The notes under the pieces: model-generated
What the model was told of the DNA's origin: nothing
The model's input: the letters and a program-made list of their open reading frames with translations, nothing else
The model's database searches: none
Position numbers and translations under genes: made by a program
Shown here: one piece after another, positions 29,204 to 38,038 of the stretch
Position numbering within the stretch: position 1 is the stretch's first letter
Layout: each line of letters starts with the position of its first letter
Assembly: GCA_026002935.1 (NCBI GenBank)
Contig: BPGH01000001.1
Location: forward strand, 2,095,965 to 2,159,964
DNA from: Acidimicrobiia bacterium
GTDB taxonomy: Bacteria; Actinomycetota; Acidimicrobiia; IMCC26256; PALSA-610
Direction: 5' to 3'
DNA: 64,000 nt

Positions 29204-30385
29204 TCAGGCACCGAGCCGGCGCAACCCCGTGTCGACGCGCTCCCACACGGTGCCGGCGAACGCGCGCTCGGCGGCCGGATCGTCTCGGGACGCGAGGTCG
29301 TCCGCCTCGTCCCACAGCTCGGCCTCGATCGGTCCGAGCACCGCGCGCACCTCGGCGAGCGCGCCGGGCCGCTCCTCGACCCGCGCGCGCAGTCCGTCGA
29401 AGCGCGCCCACTCGCGCGGCGACGCGAGTGACGGGGGGACTGCGGGCGGGAACGTCGGGACGAACACCCCCGTGCACGGACTCCCGAGGCACACGTAGCA
29501 GCGGCCCCGGCGGCCGTCGGCCGGGAGCTCGGCGACCATCGAGGCGGCCGTGACCTGCACGCCCCGCACGTGCATGCACACGGTGACGCCGGACAGGTCC
29601 GCACCGAGCTCGGCCGGCGGCGGCGACACGTCGTCCGGGGGCGCGCCGGGCCGCCCCCACGGCCGCTCGCCGTGGTGGCGCAGGGTCGCGACGAGGGCAC
29701 GGGCGTCGGCGGTGCCCGCCCGCTCGACGGCGGCCGAGGTGACGGCGAGGCGGTGGTCGGCGATCGCGGTGGGGACCCTCGGGGCGCGCCACGCGTCGAA
29801 GTCGCGCCCCGGCTCCACGTCGGCGGAGGCGCGCGTCCAGTCCGAGCGGAGCGTGACGCGGTTGGAGATCGCGGCGCCGGACGTGACCGGGCGCGCCGCC
29901 CAGGTGCGGCCGCTGGTCTCGACGACCCAGCCGCCCCGCGCGTCCGCGACGAGGAACGACGAGAAGTAGGGCTCGTCACGGTCGGCTTCGCCGCTCCCTC
30001 CCTGGCCGTGCTCCTCGAGGAGCGCCGCGATCACGTCCACGGCGGCGTCCGCGTCGCGGGCGCGCTCCAGCGCCAGGCGGACGAGGTCCATGCCGAGGAG
30101 TGCCGGCGGGAGGCCCCTCGGGTCGTCGACCGTCCAGATCTTCTCGTTGCCGATCGCGAGGCCGTGCTCGTTGACGCCGTGCTCCAGGCCCCACATCCAC
30201 GTCGGTCGCGAACCGACGAGCGCATGCGCGCCCGCGTCGGGGATCGTCAGGTACTGGGTGCGCAGCGCGCCCCCCGCGGCCCGGCGCGGGTGGTGCTCGA
30301 ACACCTGGGCCTCGCCCACCGGGCGGTCGGAGCTCTTCGCGAAGAGCATCCCGCCGCCGGCGGCGACGCACAGCGTGTCGCACAT
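29204..30385 (-). CDS. Secernin-like C69-family hydrolase
   Basis: A 393-residue protein that begins MCDTLC. Cys2, exposed after removal of Met, would be the N-terminal nucleophile of this Ntn-hydrolase group (peptidase C69/secernin). Family blocks follow: AKSSDRPVGEAQ, WMWGLEHGVNEHGLAIGNE, LGMDLVRLALERA, and the SFLVADARGGWVVETSGRTWAARPV strands. The length fits secernins. There is no signal peptide. The reaction is presumably dipeptide or amide hydrolysis, but activity is untested for most members. It lies downstream of the 121-residue membrane protein gene, separated by 19 bases. Confidence 0.85.
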   Translation of the reverse strand: MCDTLCVAAGGGMLFAKSSDRPVGEAQVFEHHPRRAAGGALRTQYLTIPDAGAHALVGSRPTWMWGLEHGVNEHGLAIGNEKIWTVDDPRGLPPALLGMDLVRLALERARDADAAVDVIAALLEEHGQGGSGEADRDEPYFSSFLVADARGGWVVETSGRTWAARPVTSGAAISNRVTLRSDWTRASADVEPGRDFDAWRAPRVPTAIADHRLAVTSAAVERAGTADARALVATLRHHGERPWGRPGAPPDDVSPPPAELGADLSGVTVCMHVRGVQVTAASMVAELPADGRRGRCYVCLGSPCTGVFVPTFPPAVPPSLASPREWARFDGLRARVEERPGALAEVRAVLGPIEAELWDEADDLASRDDPAAERAFAGTVWERVDTGLRRLGA

Positions 30386-30404
30386 CGCCGCGTGGCCCGG
30401 CGGC

Positions 30405-30770
30405 CTACCGGAACCAGATGCGCTGGTAGTCCCGGCTCATCGGGTGGACCAGCAGGAGCACGAGCGCGACGTCGAAGACGAACGACAGCAGCAGCCCGAG
30501 GTGCTCGAGCACCTCCCCACCGAAGATCGCGACCATCAGGAGCACCTGCACGACCGCGGCCGCGACCGCGAGCGCGTACCCCCACTTCTTCTCGTTCGCG
30601 ATGCCGTAACCACCGGCGCCGAGGCCGACGACGACGAACAGCGTGAGGAGCCCCGCGCCGCCGGACGCGGCGATCCCGAGGAGGCCCATCACCGCGTTGA
30701 AGTAGCACAGCAGGACGCCGATCTGGAGCGTCTGGGGCTGCGAGGGGTTGAAGAAGCGCCGCTCGTTCAC
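30405..30770 (-). CDS. Small four-helix membrane protein
   Basis: A 121-residue protein with four hydrophobic segments: IGVLLCYFNAVMGLLGIAA, LLTLFVVVGLGAGGYGIA, WGYALAVAAAVVQVLLMVA and LLLSFVFDVALVLLLV. The N-terminus NERRFFNPSQPQTLQ and the C-terminus SRDYQRIWFR are polar. The start GTG 30770 overlaps the rlmN stop (GTGA). No catalytic motif is seen and the function is unknown; the tight coupling with rlmN and mshD recurs only by position here. Confidence 0.75.
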   Translation of the reverse strand: MNERRFFNPSQPQTLQIGVLLCYFNAVMGLLGIAASGGAGLLTLFVVVGLGAGGYGIANEKKWGYALAVAAAVVQVLLMVAIFGGEVLEHLGLLLSFVFDVALVLLLVHPMSRDYQRIWFR

Positions 30771-31846
30771 GCCCCCATTGTGGCCGACGGTCGCGTGCGC
30801 GCCCGCACCTGCCCCGGACCGGCCGGGCGGCGGGCCTCGCGGGCCCGCAGCTGGCCGCACGCCGCGTCGATGTCGACCCCCCGGTTTCGCCGTACCGAGA
30901 CCTGGACCCCGAGTGCCCGCAACCGCTGCGCGAACGCCGCGATCCGGTCGGGGGGCGACGCGCGGCCGGCGAACGCCCCGGTCGGGTTGAGCGGGATGAG
31001 GTTCACGTGCGCGCCGCCGCGCAGCCCCCGCAGGAGTCGCGCGAGCGCGTCGGCCTGGGCGGGCGCGTCGTTCAGGCCGTCGATGCACGCGTACTCGAAG
31101 GTGCACCGGCGGCCCTTGCGCGCCGCGTACGCGCGCGCCGCGGCGATCACGTCCGCGAGCGGGTAGCGCCGGTCGAGCGGCACGAGCTCCGAGCGCAGGT
31201 CGTCGTCGGGGGCGTGCAGCGACACCGCGAGGGTGACCGGCAACGCGAAGCGCACGAGCTGCTCCATCCCGGGCACGACGCCCACGGTCGACACCGTGAG
31301 CTGGCGTGCCGAGATGCCGGCGTCCGCGTGCAGACGCGAGAGGGACTCGAGCACCGGCTCGACGTTGGCCAGGGGCTCGCCCATGCCCATGTACACGACG
31401 TTGCCGACGCGTTGCGGCGACGCGTGCTGCGCGCGCAGGACCTGCTCGCAGATCTCGCCCGCGCTCAGGTGTCGCTCGAAGCCGGCCTGCCCGGTCGCGC
31501 AGAACGTGCATCCCATCGCGCACCCGGCCTGCGACGACACGCACACGGTCGCCCGGTTCGGGTAGCGCATGAGGACGGTCTCGAGCTGCGCGCCGTCGGC
31601 GGCCCGCCACAGCCACTTCACCGTCGCGCCGCCGTCCCCGTGCCGCTCGGCGACGGCGGTGAGGGCGGTGGGGAGCCGGGCGCGCAGCTCGTCGCGGAGC
31701 CGGCGGGGCAGGTCGGTCGCCTCCTCGAGCGGCCTGCGCCGGACCCACAGTGCGTCGTGCACCTGGGTGGCTCGGTAGCGGGGCTCGCCGAGCCCGGCGA
31801 GGATCGCCGCGAGCTCCTCGCGGGTCGCGCCGTACCGGTCGGTCAC
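30767..31846 (-). CDS. rlmN: Dual-specificity RNA methyltransferase RlmN
   Basis: A 359-residue radical-SAM enzyme that methylates C2 of adenosine in 23S rRNA (A2503) and certain tRNAs. The [4Fe-4S]/SAM motif is CAMGCTFCATGQ (C-x3-C-x2-C, about 115-122). GEPLANVEPV and SLHAPDDDLRSELVP are conserved, and the second catalytic Cys lies near the end in RGVDIDAACGQL after VSVRRNRG. The C-terminal 25 residues are a basic extension. GTG 31846 overlaps the mshD stop by four bases. It is the middle gene of mshD-rlmN-membrane protein. Confidence 0.95.
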   Translation of the reverse strand: MTDRYGATREELAAILAGLGEPRYRATQVHDALWVRRRPLEEATDLPRRLRDELRARLPTALTAVAERHGDGGATVKWLWRAADGAQLETVLMRYPNRATVCVSSQAGCAMGCTFCATGQAGFERHLSAGEICEQVLRAQHASPQRVGNVVYMGMGEPLANVEPVLESLSRLHADAGISARQLTVSTVGVVPGMEQLVRFALPVTLAVSLHAPDDDLRSELVPLDRRYPLADVIAAARAYAARKGRRCTFEYACIDGLNDAPAQADALARLLRGLRGGAHVNLIPLNPTGAFAGRASPPDRIAAFAQRLRALGVQVSVRRNRGVDIDAACGQLRAREARRPAGPGQVRARTRPSATMGA

Positions 31847-32763
31847 GCGGGGTCCACCTCGCGGGCGAACGCCCGGTCGACGCGGTGGACCGTGAAGCCG
31901 ATCGAGCGGTAGAGCCGCAGCGCGGGGGCGTTGTCGGCCGCGCAGAACAGCATGCCGGTGCCGACCCCGCGACCGTGCAGCCGGGCGAGTCCGGCGAGCG
32001 CGAGGGGGCGACCCAGGCCGCGGCCCGCGGCGCGCGGGTCGACGCCGATGACGAAGATCTCGCCGAGGGCCGGGTCCCGGCCGTCGGGCGGGTGGACCTT
32101 GCACCAGTCGAAACCGGCGAGGCCCGCGTCGTCGAACGCGAGGAGGAACAGCGACGGGTCGAACCAGGGCTCCGCCATGCGCCGGCGCAGGGTGTCCGCG
32201 GTCCAGCCGCCCTGCTCGGGGTGGTCGCGGAACGCGCGGTTGTTCACCCCGAGCCACGCGGCCTCGTCGCGGCCCGGCACGAAGTCACGTACGGTGACCC
32301 CATCCGGCCAGCGCACCTCCTGCGGGACGGGGAGGGGGACGCGCATCTCGTAGAGCTCGCGCACCGGCGCGAAGGCGGCGGCGGCGGCGAGCTCCTCGTC
32401 GCCGGGTTCCGCCGCGAGCACCCACAGCAGCACGCGGCCGCCGCCGTGGCGCGCCACGTGCGCGGCGGCCGCGCCGAGCACGGCCCCCACCACCTCCGGA
32501 CCGCGGGCGCCGGGCGCGACCGCGAGGCCGGCCGACCACAGCCGTCCGGACGCGGTGTCGCCGCGGGCGACGTGCGCGAGGGCGACGCCGTCGAGCAGGA
32601 CCGCGGCCGAGTCGGACCGAGGCGATTCGAGGTCCCGCCAGACCGCCTCGTTCAGCGCGGGTGCGCCCCGGGACTCCCGGGCCGACCGGTCGAGCCGCGC
32701 CGCGAGCTCCCGCGCGCCCGCGAGCTGCGCGCCGGTGAGGACGGCCGGTTCCGGTCGGGTCAT
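31843..32763 (-). CDS. mshD: Mycothiol synthase MshD
   Basis: A 306-residue protein with two GNAT domains. It catalyses the last step of mycothiol synthesis, acetylating Cys-GlcN-Ins with acetyl-CoA. The C-terminal domain is the active one: WLGVNNRAFRDHPEQGGW, FDWCKVH, GEIFVIGVDPRAAGRGLGRPLA (CoA pyrophosphate loop) and LFCAADNAPALRLYRSIGF are standard MshD blocks. The N-terminal domain (about 1-135) is degenerate, as in known MshD. ATG 32763 is behind a TACCCT box by nine bases. Mycothiol is confined to Actinomycetota, so this gene supports the taxonomic call. It is divergent from nth across 25 bases. Confidence 0.93.
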   Translation of the reverse strand: MTRPEPAVLTGAQLAGARELAARLDRSARESRGAPALNEAVWRDLESPRSDSAAVLLDGVALAHVARGDTASGRLWSAGLAVAPGARGPEVVGAVLGAAAAHVARHGGGRVLLWVLAAEPGDEELAAAAAFAPVRELYEMRVPLPVPQEVRWPDGVTVRDFVPGRDEAAWLGVNNRAFRDHPEQGGWTADTLRRRMAEPWFDPSLFLLAFDDAGLAGFDWCKVHPPDGRDPALGEIFVIGVDPRAAGRGLGRPLALAGLARLHGRGVGTGMLFCAADNAPALRLYRSIGFTVHRVDRAFAREVDPA

Positions 32764-32772
32764 GCGCAAGCG

Positions 32773-32782
32773 AGGGTACCGT
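32773..32782. promoter_or_regulatory. Overlapping divergent -10 boxes of mshD and nth
   Basis: The plus strand reads TACCGT (32777-32782), six bases before nth GTG 32789. The minus strand reads TACCCT (32773-32778), nine bases before mshD ATG 32763. The two hexamers share the palindrome GGTACC, so the two promoters cannot be melted independently. Confidence 0.5.
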
Positions 32783-32788
32783 GACGCG

Positions 32789-33433
32789 GTGGCCCGTCCC
32801 CGCGGCGCCCGGGCGCGCGCAGCCGAGGTGGTCCGTCGCCTCCGCGAGGAGTACCCCGACGCGCGCTGCGCGCTCGACCACTCCAACGCGTACGAGCTGC
32901 TGGTCGCGACGATCCTGTCGGCGCAGTGCACCGACGAGCGGGTCAACATGGTGACCCCCGCGCTGTTCGCCAAGTACCCGACGCCGGCCGACCTCGCGCA
33001 CGCCGATCCGTCCGAGCTCGAGGGGCTTATCGTCTCGACCGGCTTCTTCCGCGCGAAGGCGAAGAACCTCATCGGCATGGCGCAGGCGCTGGAGGAGCGC
33101 TACGGCGGCGAGGTGCCGACCGACCTCGAGGACTTCGTCACCCTGCCCGGTGTCGGACGCAAGACGGGAAACGTCGTGCGCTCGGTGTGGTTCGGGCTCC
33201 CGGGGCTGCCGGTCGACACGCACGTCGCGCGGCTCGCCCGCCGGCTGCGGCTCACCGACGAGACCGATCCGGTCCGGATCGAGCGCGACCTCGGCGGGCT
33301 CGTCGAGCCGTCGGAGTGGGGGGCCCTCAGCCTGCGCCTCATCGAGCACGGGCGGCGCGTGTGCCGCGCCCGCCGCCCGCGCTGCGACGAGTGCGTGCTC
33401 GCCGACGTCTGCCCGTCGGCCGGGCGCGCCTGA
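32789..33433 (+). CDS. nth: Endonuclease III
   Basis: A 214-residue bifunctional DNA glycosylase/AP lyase for oxidised pyrimidines in base-excision repair. It has the helix-hairpin-helix LPGVGRKTGNVV with the catalytic Lys, the catalytic Asp in LPVDTHVARLARRL, and at the C-terminus the [4Fe-4S] ligands C-x6-C-x2-C-x5-C in CRARRPRCDECVLADVC. SAQCTDERVN near residue 45 is also diagnostic. An in-frame ATG at 32762 would add nine residues, but GTG 32789 with the TACCGT box six bases upstream fits the family N-terminus better. Confidence 0.95.
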   Translation: MARPRGARARAAEVVRRLREEYPDARCALDHSNAYELLVATILSAQCTDERVNMVTPALFAKYPTPADLAHADPSELEGLIVSTGFFRAKAKNLIGMAQALEERYGGEVPTDLEDFVTLPGVGRKTGNVVRSVWFGLPGLPVDTHVARLARRLRLTDETDPVRIERDLGGLVEPSEWGALSLRLIEHGRRVCRARRPRCDECVLADVCPSAGRA

Positions 33434-33446
33434 CCGGCACGCCGCG

Positions 33447-33650
33447 TCACGCGCGGCCGATCGCGTCCGACGCCCGCCGGAGCGCGCGGCGCGCGCCCGC
33501 CAGCGAGCGCTCGGCCCCGAAGAGCTCGGTCGCGACGGCCGAGTCGGGTGTGCGGCCGTAGCGCTCCGCCATCTCGGTCACGCGCCGCTCGAGCTCCTCG
33601 ATCTGCGCGGCGATGCTCGACAGCACCGCGAGGTCCGCGGAGGCGTTCAC
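33447..33650 (-). CDS. Small helical hypothetical protein
   Basis: A 67-residue protein that looks all-helical with a short coiled coil (LSSIAAQIEELERRVTEMAE, about 10-29), followed by SAVATELFGAERSLAGARRA. GTG 33650 has TACCAA six bases upstream on the minus strand, like the leaderless promoters of the window. It sits between nth and hisD, convergent with nth and divergent from hisD. The function is unknown. Confidence 0.65.
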   Translation of the reverse strand: MNASADLAVLSSIAAQIEELERRVTEMAERYGRTPDSAVATELFGAERSLAGARRALRRASDAIGRA

Positions 33651-33656
33651 GCCCCC

Positions 33657-33662
33657 TTGGTA
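33657..33662 (-). promoter_or_regulatory. -10-like box of the 67-residue gene
   Basis: TACCAA on the minus strand, six bases before GTG 33650. Confidence 0.35.
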
Positions 33663-33692
33663 GCAAATCGGGGAGGGCGGCGGGCCCGCCGG

Positions 33693-33698
33693 TACCAT
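33693..33698 (+). promoter_or_regulatory. -10 box of the his operon
   Basis: TACCAT lies twelve bases before ATG 33711, slightly further than the other boxes, which would leave a leader of only a few bases. No attenuator-like structure or His-codon leader fits in this space. Confidence 0.45.
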
Positions 33699-33710
33699 GA
33701 GCCGTTCCCC

Positions 33711-35000
33711 ATGCTGGAGCGTGTCGACGTCCGCAGCCTCGACGAAGGCGCCCTGCGCACGCTCCTCGCCCGCGCCCCGGTCGACGCCGCCGGCGTCCCC
33801 GAGGCCGTCGCGGCGGTCCTCGAGCGGGTCCGTACGGGGGGCGACGCGGCGCTTCGCGAGCTCACCGAGCGGTTCGACGGGTGCCGCCTCGACGGGTTCC
33901 GGGTGGATCCCGCGGACGCGGAGGCGGCCCTCGAGGCGCTCGACCCGGACCTGCGCCTCGCGCTGGAGCTCGCGCGGGACCAGATCCTCGCCTGGCACGG
34001 GGCCCAGCACGAGCGGGAGGCGCACCACGAGCGCCTCGGCGTCCAGGTCCGCGAGCTCGTGCTGCCGGTCGCGCGGGCCGGCTGCTACGTGCCGGGCGGG
34101 CGTGCCGCGTACCCCTCGACCGTGCTCATGACGGTCGTGCCCGCGCGCGTGGCGGGGGTGCCGGAGGTCGTCCTGTGCGTGCCGCCACGCCCCGACGGCA
34201 CCGTCCCCGACGCGGTCCTCGCGGCCGCGGCGCTCGCGGGCGTCGACGAGATCCACCGCGTCGGCGGCGCGCAGGCGATCGCCGCGCTCGCGTACGGCAC
34301 GGAGTCGATCCGCCCCGTCGACGTCGTGGTCGGCCCGGGCAACGCGTACGTCGCGGAGGCGAAGCGCCAGGTGACCGGCGTCGTCGGCGTCGACGGCATC
34401 GCCGGTCCCTCGGAGATCGCGATCGTCGCGGACGCCACGGCCCCGCCCGAGCTCGTCGCGGCCGATCTCCTCGCACAGGCGGAGCACGGTCCCGGGGGCG
34501 CGGCGGTCGTCGTCACGTGGGACCCCGGCGTGGCGGACGCGGTCGACGACGCCGTCTCCCGCGCGCTCGGCACGCTGGCCCGGCACGACGACGCCGCCGC
34601 GACGATCGCGTCGGGCGGTCGCGTCGTGCTCGTCGACGACCCGCAGCACGCGATGGCCGCGGTGAACGCGATCGCGCCCGAGCACCTCCAGCTGATGGTC
34701 GACGGCGCCGAGGGGCTCGTCCCGTCGGTCCGCAACGCCGGGGCGGTCTTCGTCGGCGTCGACGCGCCCGCCGTGCTCGGCGACTACGTCGCGGGCGTCA
34801 ACCACGTCCTGCCGACCGGCGCGACGGCCCGGTTCGCGAGCGCGCTCGGCGTCCGGACGTTCCAGAAGCGTGTGCACGTCGTCGGGGTCGAGCGGGGGGC
34901 GCTCGCGCGCCTCGCTCCGTACGTCGAGGTGCTCGCCGAGACGGAGGGGTTGCACGCGCACGCGGACGCCGTGCGCCGGCGCGTCGGCGGCGCGCCGTGA
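33711..35000 (+). CDS. hisD: Histidinol dehydrogenase
   Basis: A 429-residue Zn enzyme that carries out the last two oxidations, histidinol to histidine. Typical blocks are ARAGCYVPGGRAAYPSTVLM, GGAQAIAALAYGTESI, VVGPGNAYVAEAKRQV, GIAGPSEIAI, the metal/active-site AQAEHGPGG, and IAPEHLQLM. The C-terminal GVNHVLPTG and TFQKRVHVV are also standard. It is the first gene of hisD-C-B-H-A-F; its TGA overlaps the hisC GTG. The start codon at 33711 is preceded by a -10 box and no ribosome site. Confidence 0.97.
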   Translation: MLERVDVRSLDEGALRTLLARAPVDAAGVPEAVAAVLERVRTGGDAALRELTERFDGCRLDGFRVDPADAEAALEALDPDLRLALELARDQILAWHGAQHEREAHHERLGVQVRELVLPVARAGCYVPGGRAAYPSTVLMTVVPARVAGVPEVVLCVPPRPDGTVPDAVLAAAALAGVDEIHRVGGAQAIAALAYGTESIRPVDVVVGPGNAYVAEAKRQVTGVVGVDGIAGPSEIAIVADATAPPELVAADLLAQAEHGPGGAAVVVTWDPGVADAVDDAVSRALGTLARHDDAAATIASGGRVVLVDDPQHAMAAVNAIAPEHLQLMVDGAEGLVPSVRNAGAVFVGVDAPAVLGDYVAGVNHVLPTGATARFASALGVRTFQKRVHVVGVERGALARLAPYVEVLAETEGLHAHADAVRRRVGGAP

Positions 35001-36082
35001 CCGCGCGCCCGCGGCCTCGGGACGACCTGCGGGGCCTCGAGGGCTACCACTCGCCGCAGGTGCCCGCGACCGTCCGCCTCAACACCAACGAGAGCCCCTT
35101 CCCGCCGCCGCGGGAGTTCGTCGAGCGCTTCGCCGCGGCCGTCAGCGGGATCGACTACCACCGCTACCCGGACCGGGCGGCGGCCGCGCTGCGGGCACGC
35201 CTCGCGGACTTCCTCGGCCAGCCCGCCGAGCGGCTGCTGTGCGCGAACGGTTCCAACGAGGTGCTCCAGACCCTGCTGCTCGCCTACGGCGGCCCGGGGC
35301 GGCGCGCCGTCGTGTTCGAGCCGACGTACGCGCTCCACGCGCACATCGCCCGCGTCACCGGGACCGCGGTCGTCGCCGGCCGGCGCGGTCCCGACCACAC
35401 CGTCGACGCCGACGCCGCCGCGGCCCTCGTGCGCGACACGGACCCGGCGGTCGTGTTCGTGTGCAGCCCGAACAACCCGACGGGCACCGTCGAGCCGCGC
35501 GGCACCGTGGAGGCGCTCGCGGCGGCGGCGGCCCGGGTGGGCGCGCTGCTCGTCGTCGACGAGGCCTACGGCGAGTTCGCGGCCTGGAGCGCGCTCGAGC
35601 TCGTCGCGGAGGACGCGCCGGTCGTGGTCGTGCGCACCTACTCGAAGGTCTGGTCGCTCGCGGCCGTGCGCCTCGGGTACGCCGTGGCGCCCCGGTGGGT
35701 GACCGACGAGCTCGCGAAGGTGCTCCTGCCGTACGCGTTGTCCGTTCCGACGCAGCTCGCGGGCACCATCGCGCTCGACTTCGTCCAGGAGATGCGGGGA
35801 CGCGTCGCCGCGCTGGTGGAGGAGCGGGGCCGCCTGTTCGCGTCCCTGGCCGGGCGCCCGGGGCTCACGGTGTTCCCGTCGGGCGCGAACTTCCTCCTCG
35901 TGCGCGTGCACGGGGACTCGCACGCGCTGTGGCGGGCGCTGTTGGACCGCGGCGTCCTCGTGCGCGACTTCTCGCGCTGGCCGGGCGTCGAGGGGTGCCT
36001 GCGGGTCACCGTCGGCACCCCGGAGGAGAACGACGCGTTCCTCGCCGCCCTCGACGCCGCACTCCCGGAGGTGATCGCATGA
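34997..36082 (+). CDS. hisC: Histidinol-phosphate aminotransferase
   Basis: A 361-residue class-I/II PLP aminotransferase converting imidazole-acetol phosphate to histidinol phosphate. Motifs: LNTNESPFPPP, NGSNEVLQTLL, SPNNPTGT, VVDEAYGEFA, and the PLP Lys217 in TYSKVWSLAAVRLGY; the C-terminal FLLVRV and RVTVGTPEEN are typical. Start and stop overlap both neighbours by four bases, showing translational coupling. Confidence 0.96.
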   Translation: MTARPRPRDDLRGLEGYHSPQVPATVRLNTNESPFPPPREFVERFAAAVSGIDYHRYPDRAAAALRARLADFLGQPAERLLCANGSNEVLQTLLLAYGGPGRRAVVFEPTYALHAHIARVTGTAVVAGRRGPDHTVDADAAAALVRDTDPAVVFVCSPNNPTGTVEPRGTVEALAAAAARVGALLVVDEAYGEFAAWSALELVAEDAPVVVVRTYSKVWSLAAVRLGYAVAPRWVTDELAKVLLPYALSVPTQLAGTIALDFVQEMRGRVAALVEERGRLFASLAGRPGLTVFPSGANFLLVRVHGDSHALWRALLDRGVLVRDFSRWPGVEGCLRVTVGTPEENDAFLAALDAALPEVIA

Positions 36083-36666
36083 CCCGGTCCGCGACGCTGC
36101 GCCGCGAGACGAAGGAGACGACCGTCGAGGTCGCGCTGGCCGTCGACGGCCGCGGTGCCCTGGACGTCTCGACGGGCATCCCGTTCCTCGACCACATGCT
36201 CGAGCAGCTCGGCAAGCACGCGGGCTTCGACCTGCGGGTGCACGCGCAGGGTGACCTCGACGTCGACCTGCACCACACCGTGGAGGACGTCGGGATCGTG
36301 TTGGGAAGCACGCTCCGCGAGGCGCTGGGGGACAAGGCCGGGGTCCGGCGCTTCGCCGACGCGCTCGTCCCGCTCGACGAGGCGCTCGTGCAGGTGGCGC
36401 TCGACCTGTCGGGCCGCCCGTACCTCGTCTACCAGGTCGACCCGGTGGCCGAGTGGATCGGGACGTTCGACCCGCAGCTCGCGGAGGAGTTCTGGAAGGG
36501 CTTCGTCGACGGCGCGCGGGTCACGCTCCACGTGCGCTCGGTCGCCGGGCGCAACGGGCACCACGTGATCGAGGCGTCGTTCAAGGGGGTGGCCCGCGCG
36601 CTGCGCGACGCGGTCCGGGTCGAGGGCACCGGCGTCCCGTCGACGAAGGGGACCCTGTCGGCGTGA
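36079..36666 (+). CDS. hisB: Imidazoleglycerol-phosphate dehydratase
   Basis: A 195-residue Mn enzyme, monofunctional (no phosphatase domain), with the paired metal-binding motifs: FLDHMLEQLGKHAGFD and DLHHTVEDVGI in the first half, and ETKETTVEV at the N-terminus. The second half has the mirror repeat, ending at RNGHHVIEASFKGVARALRDA. ATG 36079 overlaps the hisC stop (ATGA). Confidence 0.96.
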   Translation: MTRSATLRRETKETTVEVALAVDGRGALDVSTGIPFLDHMLEQLGKHAGFDLRVHAQGDLDVDLHHTVEDVGIVLGSTLREALGDKAGVRRFADALVPLDEALVQVALDLSGRPYLVYQVDPVAEWIGTFDPQLAEEFWKGFVDGARVTLHVRSVAGRNGHHVIEASFKGVARALRDAVRVEGTGVPSTKGTLSA

Positions 36667-37301
36667 GCGGGTCCCGCATCGCGGTCGTCGACTACGGGAT
36701 CGGCAACCTCCGGTCCGCGCAGAAGGCGTTGTGCCACGTCGGCGCCGACGCCGTGCTGACGTCCGACCCGGCGGTCGTCGCGCACGCGGCGAAGGTCGTC
36801 CTCCCGGGCGTGGGCGCGTTCGGCGCCTGCATGCGGGCGCTGCGCGCGACGGGGCTCGAGGAGGTCACGCGGGCGGCGGCGACCGACGGGCGCCCGTTCC
36901 TCGGCATCTGCGTCGGGATGCAGATGCTCTTCGAGGGCAGCGACGAGTCGCCCGAGGAGCCGGGGCTCGGCGTGCTCGCGGGGCGGGTCCGCGCGCTCCC
37001 CGCGTCGGTGCGGCTCCCGCAGATGGGCTGGAACACGCTGGAGGTGGTCCGCGGGAGCCGCCTGTGCGCGGGGCTGCCCGACCCCCTCTGGTGCTACTTC
37101 GTGCACACGTACGCGGCGGAGCCGGCCGACGACTCGGTCGTGAGCGCGTGGTGCGACTACGGGCGCCGCTTCCCGGCCGCCGTCGAGCGGGGCCCGTTGT
37201 GGGCGACCCAGTTCCACCCGGAGAAGAGCGGGCGCGACGGGCTCGCGATGCTCCGCAACTTCGTCACGGCGCCCGATCGCGGCACCGTCGCGGCGCGCTG
37301 A
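36663..37301 (+). CDS. hisH: Imidazole glycerol phosphate synthase, glutaminase subunit
   Basis: A 212-residue class-I amidotransferase that supplies ammonia to HisF. The N-terminus reads [16 protein letters not shown]; the nucleophile Cys lies in [10 protein letters not shown]; the catalytic His and Glu are in TQFHPEKSG near the C-terminus. It overlaps hisB (GTGA) and hisA (stop A shared with ATG). It forms a heterodimer with HisF from the same operon. Confidence 0.96.
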   Translation: MSGSRIAVVDYGIGNLRSAQKALCHVGADAVLTSDPAVVAHAAKVVLPGVGAFGACMRALRATGLEEVTRAAATDGRPFLGICVGMQMLFEGSDESPEEPGLGVLAGRVRALPASVRLPQMGWNTLEVVRGSRLCAGLPDPLWCYFVHTYAAEPADDSVVSAWCDYGRRFPAAVERGPLWATQFHPEKSGRDGLAMLRNFVTAPDRGTVAAR

Positions 37302-38038
37302 TGGACCTCTACCCGGCGATCGACCTGCTCGGCGGCCGCGTCGTGCGGCTCGAGCAGGGCGACTACGGGCGGGAGACCCGGTACGGGGACGATCCCGTCG
37401 CCGTCGCGCGGCGCTTCGAGGCCGCGGGCGCGCGCTGGATCCACGTCGTCGACCTCGACGCGGCCCGCTCGGGCCGGGCCGCCAACCGCGACGTCGTGCA
37501 CGCGATCTGCCGGTCCGTCACCTGCCGCGTGCAGGCGGGCGGCGGGGTGCGCGACGCGGCGGCGGCCGAGGCGCTGATCGGGGCCGGGGTCGCGCGCGTC
37601 GTGCTCGGCACGGCGGCGGTCGAGCGGCCGGAGCTCGTCGACGAGCTGACGTTGCGCTTCCCCGAGCGTGTCGCCGTCGGCCTCGACGCCCGGGGGCGCG
37701 ACGTCGCGACCCACGGCTGGGAGCGGGCGACGGGCGCCGACCTGGTCGCGCTCGCGCAGCGCTTCGACCGCCCGGGGGTGGGCGCACTGGTCGTCACCGA
37801 GATCGGGCGGGACGGGACGCTGCGCGGCCCCGACCTCGACCAGCTCGCCGCGGTGCTCGCGGCGGTGCGGGTGCCGGTCGTCGCGAGCGGCGGCGTCGCC
37901 TCGCTCGACGACCTGCGGGCGCTCGCGATGCTGCACGTGGACGGCCGACGGCTGGCGGGCGCCGTCACCGGGCGGGCCCTGTACGAGAACCGCTTCACCG
38001 TGGAGGAGGCGATCGCCGCGTGCTCGCAGTCCGCGTGA
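37301..38038 (+). CDS. hisA: Phosphoribosyl-ProFAR isomerase HisA
   Basis: A 245-residue TIM-barrel isomerase opening the ribose of ProFAR. The catalytic Asp is in [14 protein letters not shown], with phosphate-binding QAGGGVRD and ASGGVASL. The second catalytic acid region is [15 protein letters not shown]. In Actinomycetota that lack trpF the HisA homologue (PriA) does both reactions; here a separate trpF at 49307 makes a dedicated HisA role likely. Confidence 0.95.
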   Translation: MDLYPAIDLLGGRVVRLEQGDYGRETRYGDDPVAVARRFEAAGARWIHVVDLDAARSGRAANRDVVHAICRSVTCRVQAGGGVRDAAAAEALIGAGVARVVLGTAAVERPELVDELTLRFPERVAVGLDARGRDVATHGWERATGADLVALAQRFDRPGVGALVVTEIGRDGTLRGPDLDQLAAVLAAVRVPVVASGGVASLDDLRALAMLHVDGRRLAGAVTGRALYENRFTVEEAIAACSQSA

